Shown here: positions 14,813 through 21,879 of the stretch, in pieces
Numbering within the stretch: position 1 is the first letter of the stretch
Layout of the letters: each line of letters begins with the position of its first letter
Origin: CAYNWK01 sp964400875
GTDB lineage: Bacteria > Chloroflexota > Anaerolineae > Anaerolineales > UBA4823
Assembly: GCA_964400875.1 (NCBI GenBank)
Contig: CAYNWK010000042.1
Span: forward strand, 1 to 30,938
DNA: 30,938 nt
Direction of reading: 5' to 3'
Translations under genes and position numbers: made by a program
The notes under the pieces: generated by a model
Databases searched by the model: none
Told to the model about the DNA's origin: nothing
Seen by the model: the letters and a program-made list of their open reading frames with translations, nothing else

Positions 14813-15436
14813 ATGAAAAACGAACGCTATCCCCGCTTTATTGGATTACTTATAATCATGGTACTTACAGCGCTTGGTTGCAGCACGGTCACCGGGATCG
14901 CCGAAGACGCAGTCAACGTCAAGAATACCGCCCAGTCCGCTGCCACCCAGGTCGGCGCGCTCGTCACCAACGCATCCGGCTTTGCCACCACGGTCGGCGA
15001 GAGCGGAATCCTGAAGACTGCGGAGGCTTTTGCCACCGAACAAGGGCCTGCTTTACAGCAAACCGCACAAGCTTTTGGAACCCAGGTAGCAGGAAGCGGC
15101 CTGCTTGAGACCGCCCAAGTCGCTGCGACCGAAGGGTTAGACCTCGGCAATGCGCCAGATGACATCCCCGTAGTTCCCGAAGACCAGGTGTCCAATTTCT
15201 TCGGTTCGGTGGATCTGGTGACTTACAACACCAGCATGGATATCGAAGCGATGATTGATTTTTACAAGACGGAGATGATCGCCGAGGGGTGGACTGCATT
15301 ACCCGAAATGACCGACGAAGCCGCAAGACCGGCGGTGCTTTTCTTCACCAAACCTGAACGCACAGCTCGCGTCACATTGACCCGCAATCCGCTCGACGAG
15401 ACGACCATCGTGTTTATCCTCATCGAAGTGAGGTAA
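14813..15436 (+). CDS. Lipoprotein with C-terminal FYKxEM..GW domain
   Basis: This 207-residue protein has a basic N-terminus, a hydrophobic segment and a lipobox ending TALGC, with Cys23 as the expected lipidation site. Residues 25-110 are low-complexity Ala/Thr/Gln-rich with repeated variants of ETAQxxATEG and TAQAFGTQV; they may form an amphipathic helix or a flexible spacer. The C-terminal 80 residues (SMDIEAMIDFYKTEMIAEGWTA through VTLTRNPLDETTIVFILIEV) resemble a small alpha/beta domain common in Chloroflexota lipoproteins, in which MxxFYxxxxxxxGW begins the fold. Function unknown. The ribosome binding site is TAGGAGT before the ATG. The acyl-CoA synthetase gene follows after 26 bp. Confidence 0.75.
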   Translation: MKNERYPRFIGLLIIMVLTALGCSTVTGIAEDAVNVKNTAQSAATQVGALVTNASGFATTVGESGILKTAEAFATEQGPALQQTAQAFGTQVAGSGLLETAQVAATEGLDLGNAPDDIPVVPEDQVSNFFGSVDLVTYNTSMDIEAMIDFYKTEMIAEGWTALPEMTDEAARPAVLFFTKPERTARVTLTRNPLDETTIVFILIEVR

Positions 15437-15462
15437 ATAAGTGGAAGAACAGGGTAACATTA

Positions 15463-17565
15463 ATGCTTGAGGCGTTTTTTGAACCAACTTCGGTAGCTGT
15501 AATCGGCGCGTCTACCGATCCGGAAAAACTCGGCTATGCTGTTCTGAAAAATTTAGTCGAGGGGGGTTTCTCCAAAGTCGGCCAGGTATATCCGATCAAC
15601 CTCTCCGCTAACGAAATCCTTGGGTTGAAAGCTTACCCGACCGTGCTCGAGGTTCCCGGACCGATCGACCTTGCCGTGATCGTGATCCCCTACCAGCACG
15701 TCCCGGACGCGCTGCGCACTTGTGGTGAAAAAGAAATCCCGGCAGCAATCGTAATCAGCGCGGGTTTCCGCGAGGCAGGGCGCGAGGGGTTGGAGCGCGA
15801 GCTCGAGCTGATCGACCTGGCTAAGGAATACAAGCTGCGCCTGATCGGACCGAACTGCCTGGGCGTGATCGACACCTTTACCCCCATGAACGCCTCCTTC
15901 GCGGCCGGGACACCGCCGAAAGGGCCAATGGCTTTTATGTCCCAATCGGGCGCGCTGGGTACGGCGGTGCTGGACATCGCGCTGGCGGGACGGCTGGGTT
16001 TATCTAAGTTCGTCAGCCTGGGCAACAAGGCCGATGTCGAAGAGATCGATTTATTAAAGGCCTGGGCAGACGATCCGAACACCAACGTCATCCTGATTTA
16101 CAGTGAAGGCATGCAGAACGGTCAAGAGTTCATCCGCGTTGCGCGGGATGTCTCCCGGAAGAAACCGGTCGTCGCCATCAAGTCCGGCGTGACCCAATCC
16201 GGCTCGCGAGCCGTCTCATCCCACACCGGCTCGCTGGCGGGCTCCGAACAGGCCTACCAGGCTGCCTTTCACCAGGCCGGCGTTTTGCGAGCCAAATCGA
16301 TGGAATCGCTCTTCGACATGGCGCTTTCCCTAGGATACCAACCTCCCATGGAGGGCAATAATATCGCCATCATCACCAACGCGGGCGGTCCGGGCATCTT
16401 GGCGACCGACGCGCTCGAGCGGTTTGGTCTATCCCTGGCGCGCCTAAATAATGAGACGATCAAAGCCTTGGAGCAATACCTACCTGATGCAGCCAGCGCG
16501 GCCAACCCGGTGGATGTTTTGGGTGACGCTCGCGCCGACCGGTATCGCTTCGCGTTGGAAACGGTCGCCGGCGATGACAATGTCGAAGCCTTGTTGATCG
16601 TGCTAACCCCTCAAGCGATGACCGAAATCGAGGAAACGGCTCGCGCAGTCGGTGAATTAGCCCAAAACACGGAGAAGCCGATCCTGGCCTGCTTTATGGG
16701 CGAATCCAAGGTGAAAATTGGCATCGAAATATTGCAAAAGATGGGCGTGCCCAACTACGCTTTCCCCGAGCGCGCTGCGCAGGCTTTCCGGGCAAAAGCG
16801 GATTACCGTGAAGTCAAAAACCGGTCCGAACCAGAATACGAATCCTTCGAGGTGGATCGCCAGGCGGTTTCCGATTTGTTCAACGAGGTCCGTTCGAAGG
16901 GGCGGGTATCCATTGGTGATTTCGAAGCCCGAGATATCCTGACCGCTTACGGCCTGCAGGTACCCGAATCGCAGATCGCCGCCTCACCTGACCAGGCGGT
17001 TGATATCGCCGAACGTATCGGATATCCGGTCGTTCTCAAAATCGCTTCACCCGACATCCTGCACAAGACCGATGTTGGCGGAGTGAAAGTCAACCTTGGC
17101 GATCAAGAAGAAGTGCGCGATGCTTTCGAGTTGATGGTTTACCGCGCCCAACGATACGTCCCAGAAGCGAATATCCTGGGCTGTCTCGTCCAGGAGATGG
17201 TCCCCTCTGGTGGTTTAGAGGTCCTGGTGGGCATGAACCGCGATCCCCAATTTGGTCCACTGGTCACTTTCGGATTGGGCGGCATTTACGTAGAAACGTT
17301 GAAAGATGTCACCTTCCGGGTGGCCCCGTTTTCGGTACAGGATGCCCGTGAGATGCTTAATGAGATCCGCGCCCGGGCGTTGTTGGACGGCGTCCGAGGT
17401 AAACCCGCGGTGGATAAAGAAGCCATCGTTGCGGTGCTGCTCCGCATCGGCCAACTGGTCCAGGATTTCCCCGAGATCGTCGAACTGGACATTAACCCGC
17501 TCATCGTTTATCCCCGCAAACAAGGCGCCATCGCGATCGATATGCGTCTGATTTTGTCCAGCTAG
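15463..17565 (+). CDS. ADP-forming acyl-CoA (acetyl-CoA) synthetase, fused alpha-beta subunits
   Basis: The 700 residues carry an N-terminal CoA-binding Rossmann domain (VAVIGASTDPEKLGYAVLKN), a succinyl-CoA-ligase-like domain with GPNCLGV and MSQSGALGTAV, the phosphohistidine motif SSHTGSLAG (His254), and a C-terminal ATP-grasp domain from about residue 485 (ILTAYGLQVPES, YPVVLKIASPDILHKTDVGG, ending ELDINPLIVY). This is the fused ACD architecture. It converts acetyl-CoA, or another acyl-CoA, plus ADP and phosphate to acid, CoA and ATP, and the reverse. It can save energy by substrate-level phosphorylation or activate acetate. Acyl specificity is not readable. It leads a tight run of five genes. 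The ATG at 15463 has only a weak ribosome binding site. Confidence 0.93.
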   Translation: MLEAFFEPTSVAVIGASTDPEKLGYAVLKNLVEGGFSKVGQVYPINLSANEILGLKAYPTVLEVPGPIDLAVIVIPYQHVPDALRTCGEKEIPAAIVISAGFREAGREGLERELELIDLAKEYKLRLIGPNCLGVIDTFTPMNASFAAGTPPKGPMAFMSQSGALGTAVLDIALAGRLGLSKFVSLGNKADVEEIDLLKAWADDPNTNVILIYSEGMQNGQEFIRVARDVSRKKPVVAIKSGVTQSGSRAVSSHTGSLAGSEQAYQAAFHQAGVLRAKSMESLFDMALSLGYQPPMEGNNIAIITNAGGPGILATDALERFGLSLARLNNETIKALEQYLPDAASAANPVDVLGDARADRYRFALETVAGDDNVEALLIVLTPQAMTEIEETARAVGELAQNTEKPILACFMGESKVKIGIEILQKMGVPNYAFPERAAQAFRAKADYREVKNRSEPEYESFEVDRQAVSDLFNEVRSKGRVSIGDFEARDILTAYGLQVPESQIAASPDQAVDIAERIGYPVVLKIASPDILHKTDVGGVKVNLGDQEEVRDAFELMVYRAQRYVPEANILGCLVQEMVPSGGLEVLVGMNRDPQFGPLVTFGLGGIYVETLKDVTFRVAPFSVQDAREMLNEIRARALLDGVRGKPAVDKEAIVAVLLRIGQLVQDFPEIVELDINPLIVYPRKQGAIAIDMRLILSS

Positions 17566-17589
17566 TTGGATACTCCCAGGAGACCCCCC

Positions 17590-18669
17590 ATGAAATCACT
17601 GTATGTTACCTCTCTCGAACGCTACTCCGGAAAAACCGCCGCCTGCCTGGCGCTGGGCAAACGCTTCCAGGCGGATGGTTTGAAGGTCGGCTATTTGAAG
17701 CCGCTCAGCCTGCAACCCTGGCTTGGATTGGAAGGAATCGCGGACGAAGACGCAGCTTTCGTGATCGAAACCCTGGGGCTATCAGCAAAACCAACCGATC
17801 TCTCTCCGGTTGTGCTTACCGGTGACTATCTGCGCAAGTATTTGAGCGAAGCGGGGGAAGAGGATCTGATGCCCAAGGTCCGTTCGGCTTATGAACAGGC
17901 AGTCCAAGGGAAAGACATCATGCTGCTGGAAGGCGGGGGCAGTATGCGGGAAGGTTACGTGGTCGGTCTACCAACCCCGAAGGTTGCCAAGGAGCTGAGC
18001 AGCAGTATCTTGGTGCTCGTAAAATTTCGATCGGATGTGCGCGTGTTGGACGATGCGCTCACCGCCCGGGAGCGCCTGGGCGACCTGCTGGCGGGGGTGA
18101 TCATCAACCGCATGCCCGGCGACTCGGCGGATTTTGTCTCCAGCCTGGTGACGCCATTTCTAGAGAAGCACGGGGTTAAAGTCTTCGGTTCACTCCCCGA
18201 GGTCCCCCGCCTGGCTGCGTTAGCCGTCTCGGAGCTCATTGCCGCCCTGGACGCCAGGGTCTTGACGAAAGATACCGACTTGGACGCCCTAGTCGAGACT
18301 TTGACAGTCGGCGCAATGACCGCTGACGCCGCGTTACACCGCTTCCGCAAACAGGTTAACAAAGCAGTAATTACCGGCGGAGACCGGACGGATATCCAGC
18401 TGGCGGCGATGGAAACTTCGACTACCTGTCTGATCCTAACCGGAAACCTGCATCCCAGCCCTTTGATCATCAAGCAAGCCGAAGAGTTCGGCGTCGCTGT
18501 CCTGTTGGTACCCGCGAATACGATGGAGACCGTCGAGGCGATTGAGGCCGTCTTCGGCAAAACCAGGCTTGGCCAGCCAGCCAAACTGGCTCAATTCGAG
18601 GAACTGATGGCGGAACACGTCAACATGGAACGGCTTTACGAAGCGTTGAACGTTAGCAGGAGCGAGTAA
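17590..18669 (+). CDS. P-loop/DRTGG protein (phosphotransacetylase N-terminal-like)
   Basis: This 359-residue protein has an AAA_26 (dethiobiotin-synthetase-like) P-loop near the N-terminus (SGKTA, Lys15), LLEGGGSMREGYVVGLP, VIINRMP, and a following DRTGG domain (VITGGDRTDIQLAAM) with CLILTGNLHPS. These two domains form the regulatory N-terminal part of long phosphotransacetylases. The catalytic PTA domain is absent, so it probably senses nucleotide or acyl metabolites rather than making acetyl phosphate. Its place directly after the ADP-forming synthetase, with 24 bp between, supports a role in acetyl-CoA/acetate control. I chose the ATG at 17590, preceded by AGGAG, over a TTG at 17566 that abuts the upstream stop. 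The stop shares one base with the next start. Confidence 0.87.
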   Translation: MKSLYVTSLERYSGKTAACLALGKRFQADGLKVGYLKPLSLQPWLGLEGIADEDAAFVIETLGLSAKPTDLSPVVLTGDYLRKYLSEAGEEDLMPKVRSAYEQAVQGKDIMLLEGGGSMREGYVVGLPTPKVAKELSSSILVLVKFRSDVRVLDDALTARERLGDLLAGVIINRMPGDSADFVSSLVTPFLEKHGVKVFGSLPEVPRLAALAVSELIAALDARVLTKDTDLDALVETLTVGAMTADAALHRFRKQVNKAVITGGDRTDIQLAAMETSTTCLILTGNLHPSPLIIKQAEEFGVAVLLVPANTMETVEAIEAVFGKTRLGQPAKLAQFEELMAEHVNMERLYEALNVSRSE

Positions 18670-19181
18670 TGGATGTCCACCAGGCAATACAGACTAAACG
18701 AGCGGTGCGGAGATTTAAAGATCAACCGCTGCCGAGAGATGCCATCGAGACGATCCTGAATGCCGGACGCAGGGCGCAGTCCTCAAAGAACACACAACCA
18801 TGGCATTTCATCGCCCTTCATGAGCGGGAGAACCTGCAGGCGTTAGCAGAGTTCGGTAGATTCACCGATCATTTTCGAGGTGCAGCGTTGGTCATCGCCA
18901 TCCTCACCCCACACCCGGACCAGCGCTTCAGCATCATGTTCGACGCCGGACAGTCAGCGGCATATATGCAGCTGGCTGCCTGGGATCTGGGGATCGGCTC
19001 GTGCCTGGGCACGATCTACGAACCGGAAAAAGCGCGCCAATTGCTCGGTTTTCCGGATGACTTGCACATTCGCATCGCGATTTCTTTCGGATATCCGCTA
19101 AACCCAGCGACCATCGAGCGCCCTCCCGAACCCGGCGGTCGCCGGCAGTTCGACGAGGTGGTTCACTGGGAACGCTGGTAA
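18669..19181 (+). CDS. Nitroreductase family protein
   Basis: This 170-residue FMN-dependent nitroreductase-fold protein is of the short type. Family marks are the start AIQTKRAVRRFKDQPLP (flavin-phosphate contacts through RRF), AGRRAQSSKNTQPWHFI, the central DAGQSAAYMQLAAWDLGIGSC helix and the final ISFGYPLNP. Such enzymes are cytoplasmic homodimers that reduce nitro compounds, quinones or enones with NAD(P)H; the physiological substrate cannot be told. Its ATG at 18669 overlaps the upstream stop by one base (TAATG), which indicates translational coupling with the DRTGG gene. Confidence 0.93.
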   Translation: MDVHQAIQTKRAVRRFKDQPLPRDAIETILNAGRRAQSSKNTQPWHFIALHERENLQALAEFGRFTDHFRGAALVIAILTPHPDQRFSIMFDAGQSAAYMQLAAWDLGIGSCLGTIYEPEKARQLLGFPDDLHIRIAISFGYPLNPATIERPPEPGGRRQFDEVVHWERW

Positions 19182-19209
19182 CCCGCAACCAGGCTGGCTG
19201 GTGCATTCA

Positions 19210-20160
19210 ATGAAAGCCTTTTACAGTGACCACTTCATACTGCCCTTACCAGAGGGTCACCGATTCCCCATTCAAAAATACGAGCTTCTGCGCCTACGCG
19301 CCCTAGAACGCGGCTTGCTACGACCGGAAGATCTGCACGCCCCGGAAGCCGCCAGCGACGAGCAGCTGATGCGCGTCCATACGGCTGAATACTTGGAAAA
19401 AGTAAAATCTGGGGGGTTGACAGAACGAGAGATTCGCAGGATCGGTTTTCCCTGGTCGCTTGAACTGGTTGGAAGATCCCGGCGATCGGTAGGCGGGACG
19501 ATCGCGGCAGCCCGTGCAGCACTGAGCGACGGCGCAGCCGTAAACCTGGCCGGCGGCACACACCATGCCTACCCCGATCACGGCGAGGGGTTTTGTGTCT
19601 TCAACGATGCTGCCGTGGCAGCCCGTGCAATGCAAACGGAGGGATACGCCAGCCGGATTTTGATCATCGATACCGACGTGCACCAGGGCAACGGCACAGC
19701 GGCGATTTTTTACCAGGACGACAGCGTGTTCACCTTTTCAATTCACGGCGCTAAGAATTTCCCTTTTCATAAAGAACCGGGCGATCTGGACATCGCCCTC
19801 GACGACGGCGCTGGTGACGAAGTATTCCTTAAAGAGCTGGCGGCAGGGTTGGAACGATCAATCGATAGGGCAAACGCCGATCTGGCCATCTACGTTTCCG
19901 GCGCCGACCCTTTCCATGGCGATCGGCTCGGGCGCCTGGACATGACCAAAGCAGGGCTGCGTGCTCGCGACCGGATGGTTTACAAAACCTGCTTCCAGGC
20001 TGGTTTACCGGCAGCGACGGTCATGGCGGGCGGCTACGGTAAGGATATCGCTGACACCGTCGAGATTCACTTAGGAACAATTGAAGAAGCGGGAGCGTTT
20101 TGTAGGCGCTTTCGCGGAGAAAAATACAGCTTAACTAGGGAAGGATATGACTACTTATAA
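19210..20160 (+). CDS. Histone deacetylase family protein (AcuC/HDAC-like)
   Basis: This 316-residue zinc-dependent deacetylase-fold protein keeps the active site: His118-His119 in AGGTHHAYPDHGEG, zinc ligands Asp156 and His158 in DTDVHQGNGTA, Asp233 in SGADPFHGDRLGRL, and the closing MAGGYG. Bacterial members remove acetyl groups from lysines or small amines. Its neighbours suggest a link to acyl-CoA metabolism, as AcuC has with acetyl-CoA synthetase in Bacillus, but that is inference. I chose the ATG at 19210 because the family normally begins with MKAFYSDHF; a GTG at 19201 would add three residues. The last 14 bases overlap the O-methyltransferase start. Confidence 0.93.
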   Translation: MKAFYSDHFILPLPEGHRFPIQKYELLRLRALERGLLRPEDLHAPEAASDEQLMRVHTAEYLEKVKSGGLTEREIRRIGFPWSLELVGRSRRSVGGTIAAARAALSDGAAVNLAGGTHHAYPDHGEGFCVFNDAAVAARAMQTEGYASRILIIDTDVHQGNGTAAIFYQDDSVFTFSIHGAKNFPFHKEPGDLDIALDDGAGDEVFLKELAAGLERSIDRANADLAIYVSGADPFHGDRLGRLDMTKAGLRARDRMVYKTCFQAGLPAATVMAGGYGKDIADTVEIHLGTIEEAGAFCRRFRGEKYSLTREGYDYL

Positions 20161-20794
20161 CGATCAACTCAGCGAATACATTACCAGTTTGTTCGTCCAA
20201 GAGGATGAGATCCTGCAGAATATCCGGGAAGCCATTCCGGCAAAAGGGCTACCAACCATCAACATAAAGCCCGAAGAGGGCCGTTTCCTGGAGTTCTTAA
20301 CTCGTACGGCCGGCGCCCGAAAGGTCCTGGAGGTCGGCACCTTGGGTGGATACAGCGGCGTCTGGATCACCCGCGGCCTGGCCCCCGGCGGCCGCTTGAT
20401 CACCCTGGAGGTCGATCCCAGACACGCCGATGTCGCCCGGGAGCATTTCGAACAAGCCGGCCTCGCCGACCGGATCGAAATAAGGGTGGGGAACGCCCAC
20501 GAGTTGCTGGAGGAGCTAACCGAAGAAGCGCCATTCGATCTGGTCTTCATCGACGCCGAGAAGCCGGGATATGCGGACTATTTCAATTGGGCGCTCGAAA
20601 ATGTACGGGTAGGGGGGGTGATCGCCGCGCACAACGCGTTTCGCGGGGGCAGCGTAGCCGGCGCGCGCGAAGACGACGATCACAGCGCGGTCATGCGCCG
20701 CTTCAATCAGCGCGTCGCCAACGAAGAACGTGCGATCAGCACAATATACCCGGCCGGCGACGGCACCGTGCTCTCTGTTAAAATCGCCGAATGA
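20147..20794 (+). CDS. O-methyltransferase (caffeoyl-CoA O-methyltransferase-like)
   Basis: This 215-residue class I SAM methyltransferase belongs to the Methyltransf_3 group. It shows LEFLTRTAGARKVLEVGTLGG with the glycine loop GTLGGYSG, GRLITLEVDPRHADVARE ending in the acidic SAM-ribose residue, FDLVFIDAEKPGYADYF containing the metal-site Asp, and GGVIAAHNAF where family members usually have ADN. The change from DN to HN in that motif may alter metal binding. Family members methylate catechol-type hydroxyls using a divalent cation; the substrate here is unknown. The ATG at 20147 follows AGGGAAGG and overlaps the deacetylase gene by 14 bp, so it looks like the last gene of the run starting at 15463. 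Confidence 0.9.
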   Translation: MTTYNDQLSEYITSLFVQEDEILQNIREAIPAKGLPTINIKPEEGRFLEFLTRTAGARKVLEVGTLGGYSGVWITRGLAPGGRLITLEVDPRHADVAREHFEQAGLADRIEIRVGNAHELLEELTEEAPFDLVFIDAEKPGYADYFNWALENVRVGGVIAAHNAFRGGSVAGAREDDDHSAVMRRFNQRVANEERAISTIYPAGDGTVLSVKIAE

Positions 20795-20930
20795 CCAGCG
20801 GTTTGCGCAACTTTTCGCCGATTGCTGCGTAGATCGTACTGGATAAGACAAGTAGATTTTTTGCCAGATCCACAAGATAGACATCTCATGCACTTCGCTA
20901 AAACAAAGCGAGGAATTTCAGGAGGAAAAA

Positions 20931-21131
20931 ATGGTTAACTCTGCCAGAGGTCCACTGCGCCGCTCGCGTTCAAACCGCATCATCTTCGGCGTATGTGGTG
21001 GTTTATCAGAATTTTTCGGTATCAGCGCATTTTGGTTCCGCCTGGCCTTTCTGATCGCATTAATTCCAGGCGGTGTACCCGGGATCCTGATCTATTTATT
21101 GCTGTGGCTGATCGTCCCGAAAGAAAGTTAA
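20931..21131 (+). CDS. PspC domain protein
   Basis: This 66-residue protein is almost entirely a PspC domain: RRSRSNRIIFGVCGGLSEFF, then GISAFWFRLAFLIALI, and GIPG-like GVPGILIYLLLWLIVP. It has one or two membrane-embedded helices. PspC-domain proteins are linked to envelope stress and membrane integrity; short stand-alone copies are common in Gram-positives and Chloroflexota. A very strong ribosome binding site (AGGAGG) lies before the ATG at 20931. It appears monocistronic: 136 bp precede it and a strong terminator follows 57 bp after its stop. Confidence 0.9.
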   Translation: MVNSARGPLRRSRSNRIIFGVCGGLSEFFGISAFWFRLAFLIALIPGGVPGILIYLLLWLIVPKES

Positions 21132-21188
21132 TCCCTTTCCGGTATCTTCCAGGTGAGCGCGCGCAGACCTGAGAAGCGCGAACTTTAC

Positions 21189-21228
21189 AACCGACCGCTG
21201 GAGAATGCATTCCAGCGGTCGGTTTTGC
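21189..21228 (+). terminator. Intrinsic terminator after the PspC gene
   Basis: The arms AACCGACCGCTGGA (21189-21202) and TCCAGCGGTCGGTT (21211-21224) are perfectly complementary over 14 bp around an 8-base loop. A short T-run begins in the right arm. It separates the PspC gene from the ECF sigma promoter 30 bp downstream. Confidence 0.85.
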
Positions 21229-21256
21229 GTATAGGCCATTTCCACCTACGTTTCAT

Positions 21257-21286
21257 GGAACCAATCCGTGCTTAATGGTGTATATA
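21257..21286 (+). promoter_or_regulatory. ECF sigma-type promoter P1 (GGAACC-N16-TGTATATA)
   Basis: GGAACC at 21257-21262 matches the GGAAC -35 core used by many ECF sigma factors. Sixteen bases later is TGTATATA (21279-21286). The same two boxes with identical spacing occur at 23177-23206, including TGG directly before the -10 box. Transcription would start near 21293, just upstream of the sigma gene, as expected for autoregulation. Confidence 0.65.
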
Positions 21287-21315
21287 GGTTTAAAGACCTC
21301 TCCGGAGAGGAAGCA

Positions 21316-21879
21316 TTGCCTGAAGCAGAATTAATTCACCGCGCCAGAAAAGGCGACGGCACAGCCTGGGAATCCCTGGTGAAGGAACATCAGACGGGCG
21401 TATTTCGCCTGGCGTACTTAATGCTGGGGAACGCAGCGGAAGCCGAGGATGTAGCCCAGGAAGCCTTCCTGCGCGCATTCCAAGCGCTCGAACGCTTCGA
21501 TGCAGAGCGACCTCTGCGCCCTTGGTTATTCAGCATCACGGCAAACTTGGCCAGGAACCAGCGCCGTTCGCTCGGCCGCTATCTGGCCGCTTTAGGCCGG
21601 TTTCTACAGGCCGAACCGGAGAAAATAAAGAGCATAGAAACCCGAATTTCCGAGAAATGGGAAGCGGAATCCGTTTGGAAGGCCGTGCGCCAGCTGAAGG
21701 ACCTTGACCAGCAGATTATCTACCTGCGTTACTTCCTCGATATCCCGGTTGCAGAGACCGCCCAAACACTGGCAATCGCCGAAGGGACGGTTAAATCGCG
21801 CCTGCATCGCGCCCTTCAACGCCTGCAAACCGTGATTGAGAAAGAGTACCCCCAGCTAAAAGAGGGACGCATCAGATGA
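21316..21879 (+). CDS. RNA polymerase sigma factor, ECF (sigma-70 family)
   Basis: This 187-residue protein has region 2 at the N-terminus (ELIHRARKGDGTAWESLVKE, then DVAQEAFLRAFQALERF and RPWLFSITANLARNQRR) and region 4 near the C-terminus (LKDLDQQIIYLRYFLDIPVA, then ETAQTLAIAEGTVKSRLHRALQRL). Regions 3 and 1.1 are absent, as in ECF factors. I chose the TTG at 21316 because GGAGAGG lies five bases upstream. A longer frame from GTG at 21268 exists, but that start would sit inside the predicted promoter. The stop overlaps the next start by 4 bp (ATGA), the usual coupling between an ECF sigma factor and its anti-sigma partner. Confidence 0.93.
   Translation: MPEAELIHRARKGDGTAWESLVKEHQTGVFRLAYLMLGNAAEAEDVAQEAFLRAFQALERFDAERPLRPWLFSITANLARNQRRSLGRYLAALGRFLQAEPEKIKSIETRISEKWEAESVWKAVRQLKDLDQQIIYLRYFLDIPVAETAQTLAIAEGTVKSRLHRALQRLQTVIEKEYPQLKEGRIR

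Noticed and set aside
21268..21315. Upstream GTG start for the ECF sigma factor
   Set aside because: It falls inside the predicted ECF promoter and has no good ribosome binding site; TTG 21316 has GGAGAGG at ideal spacing.
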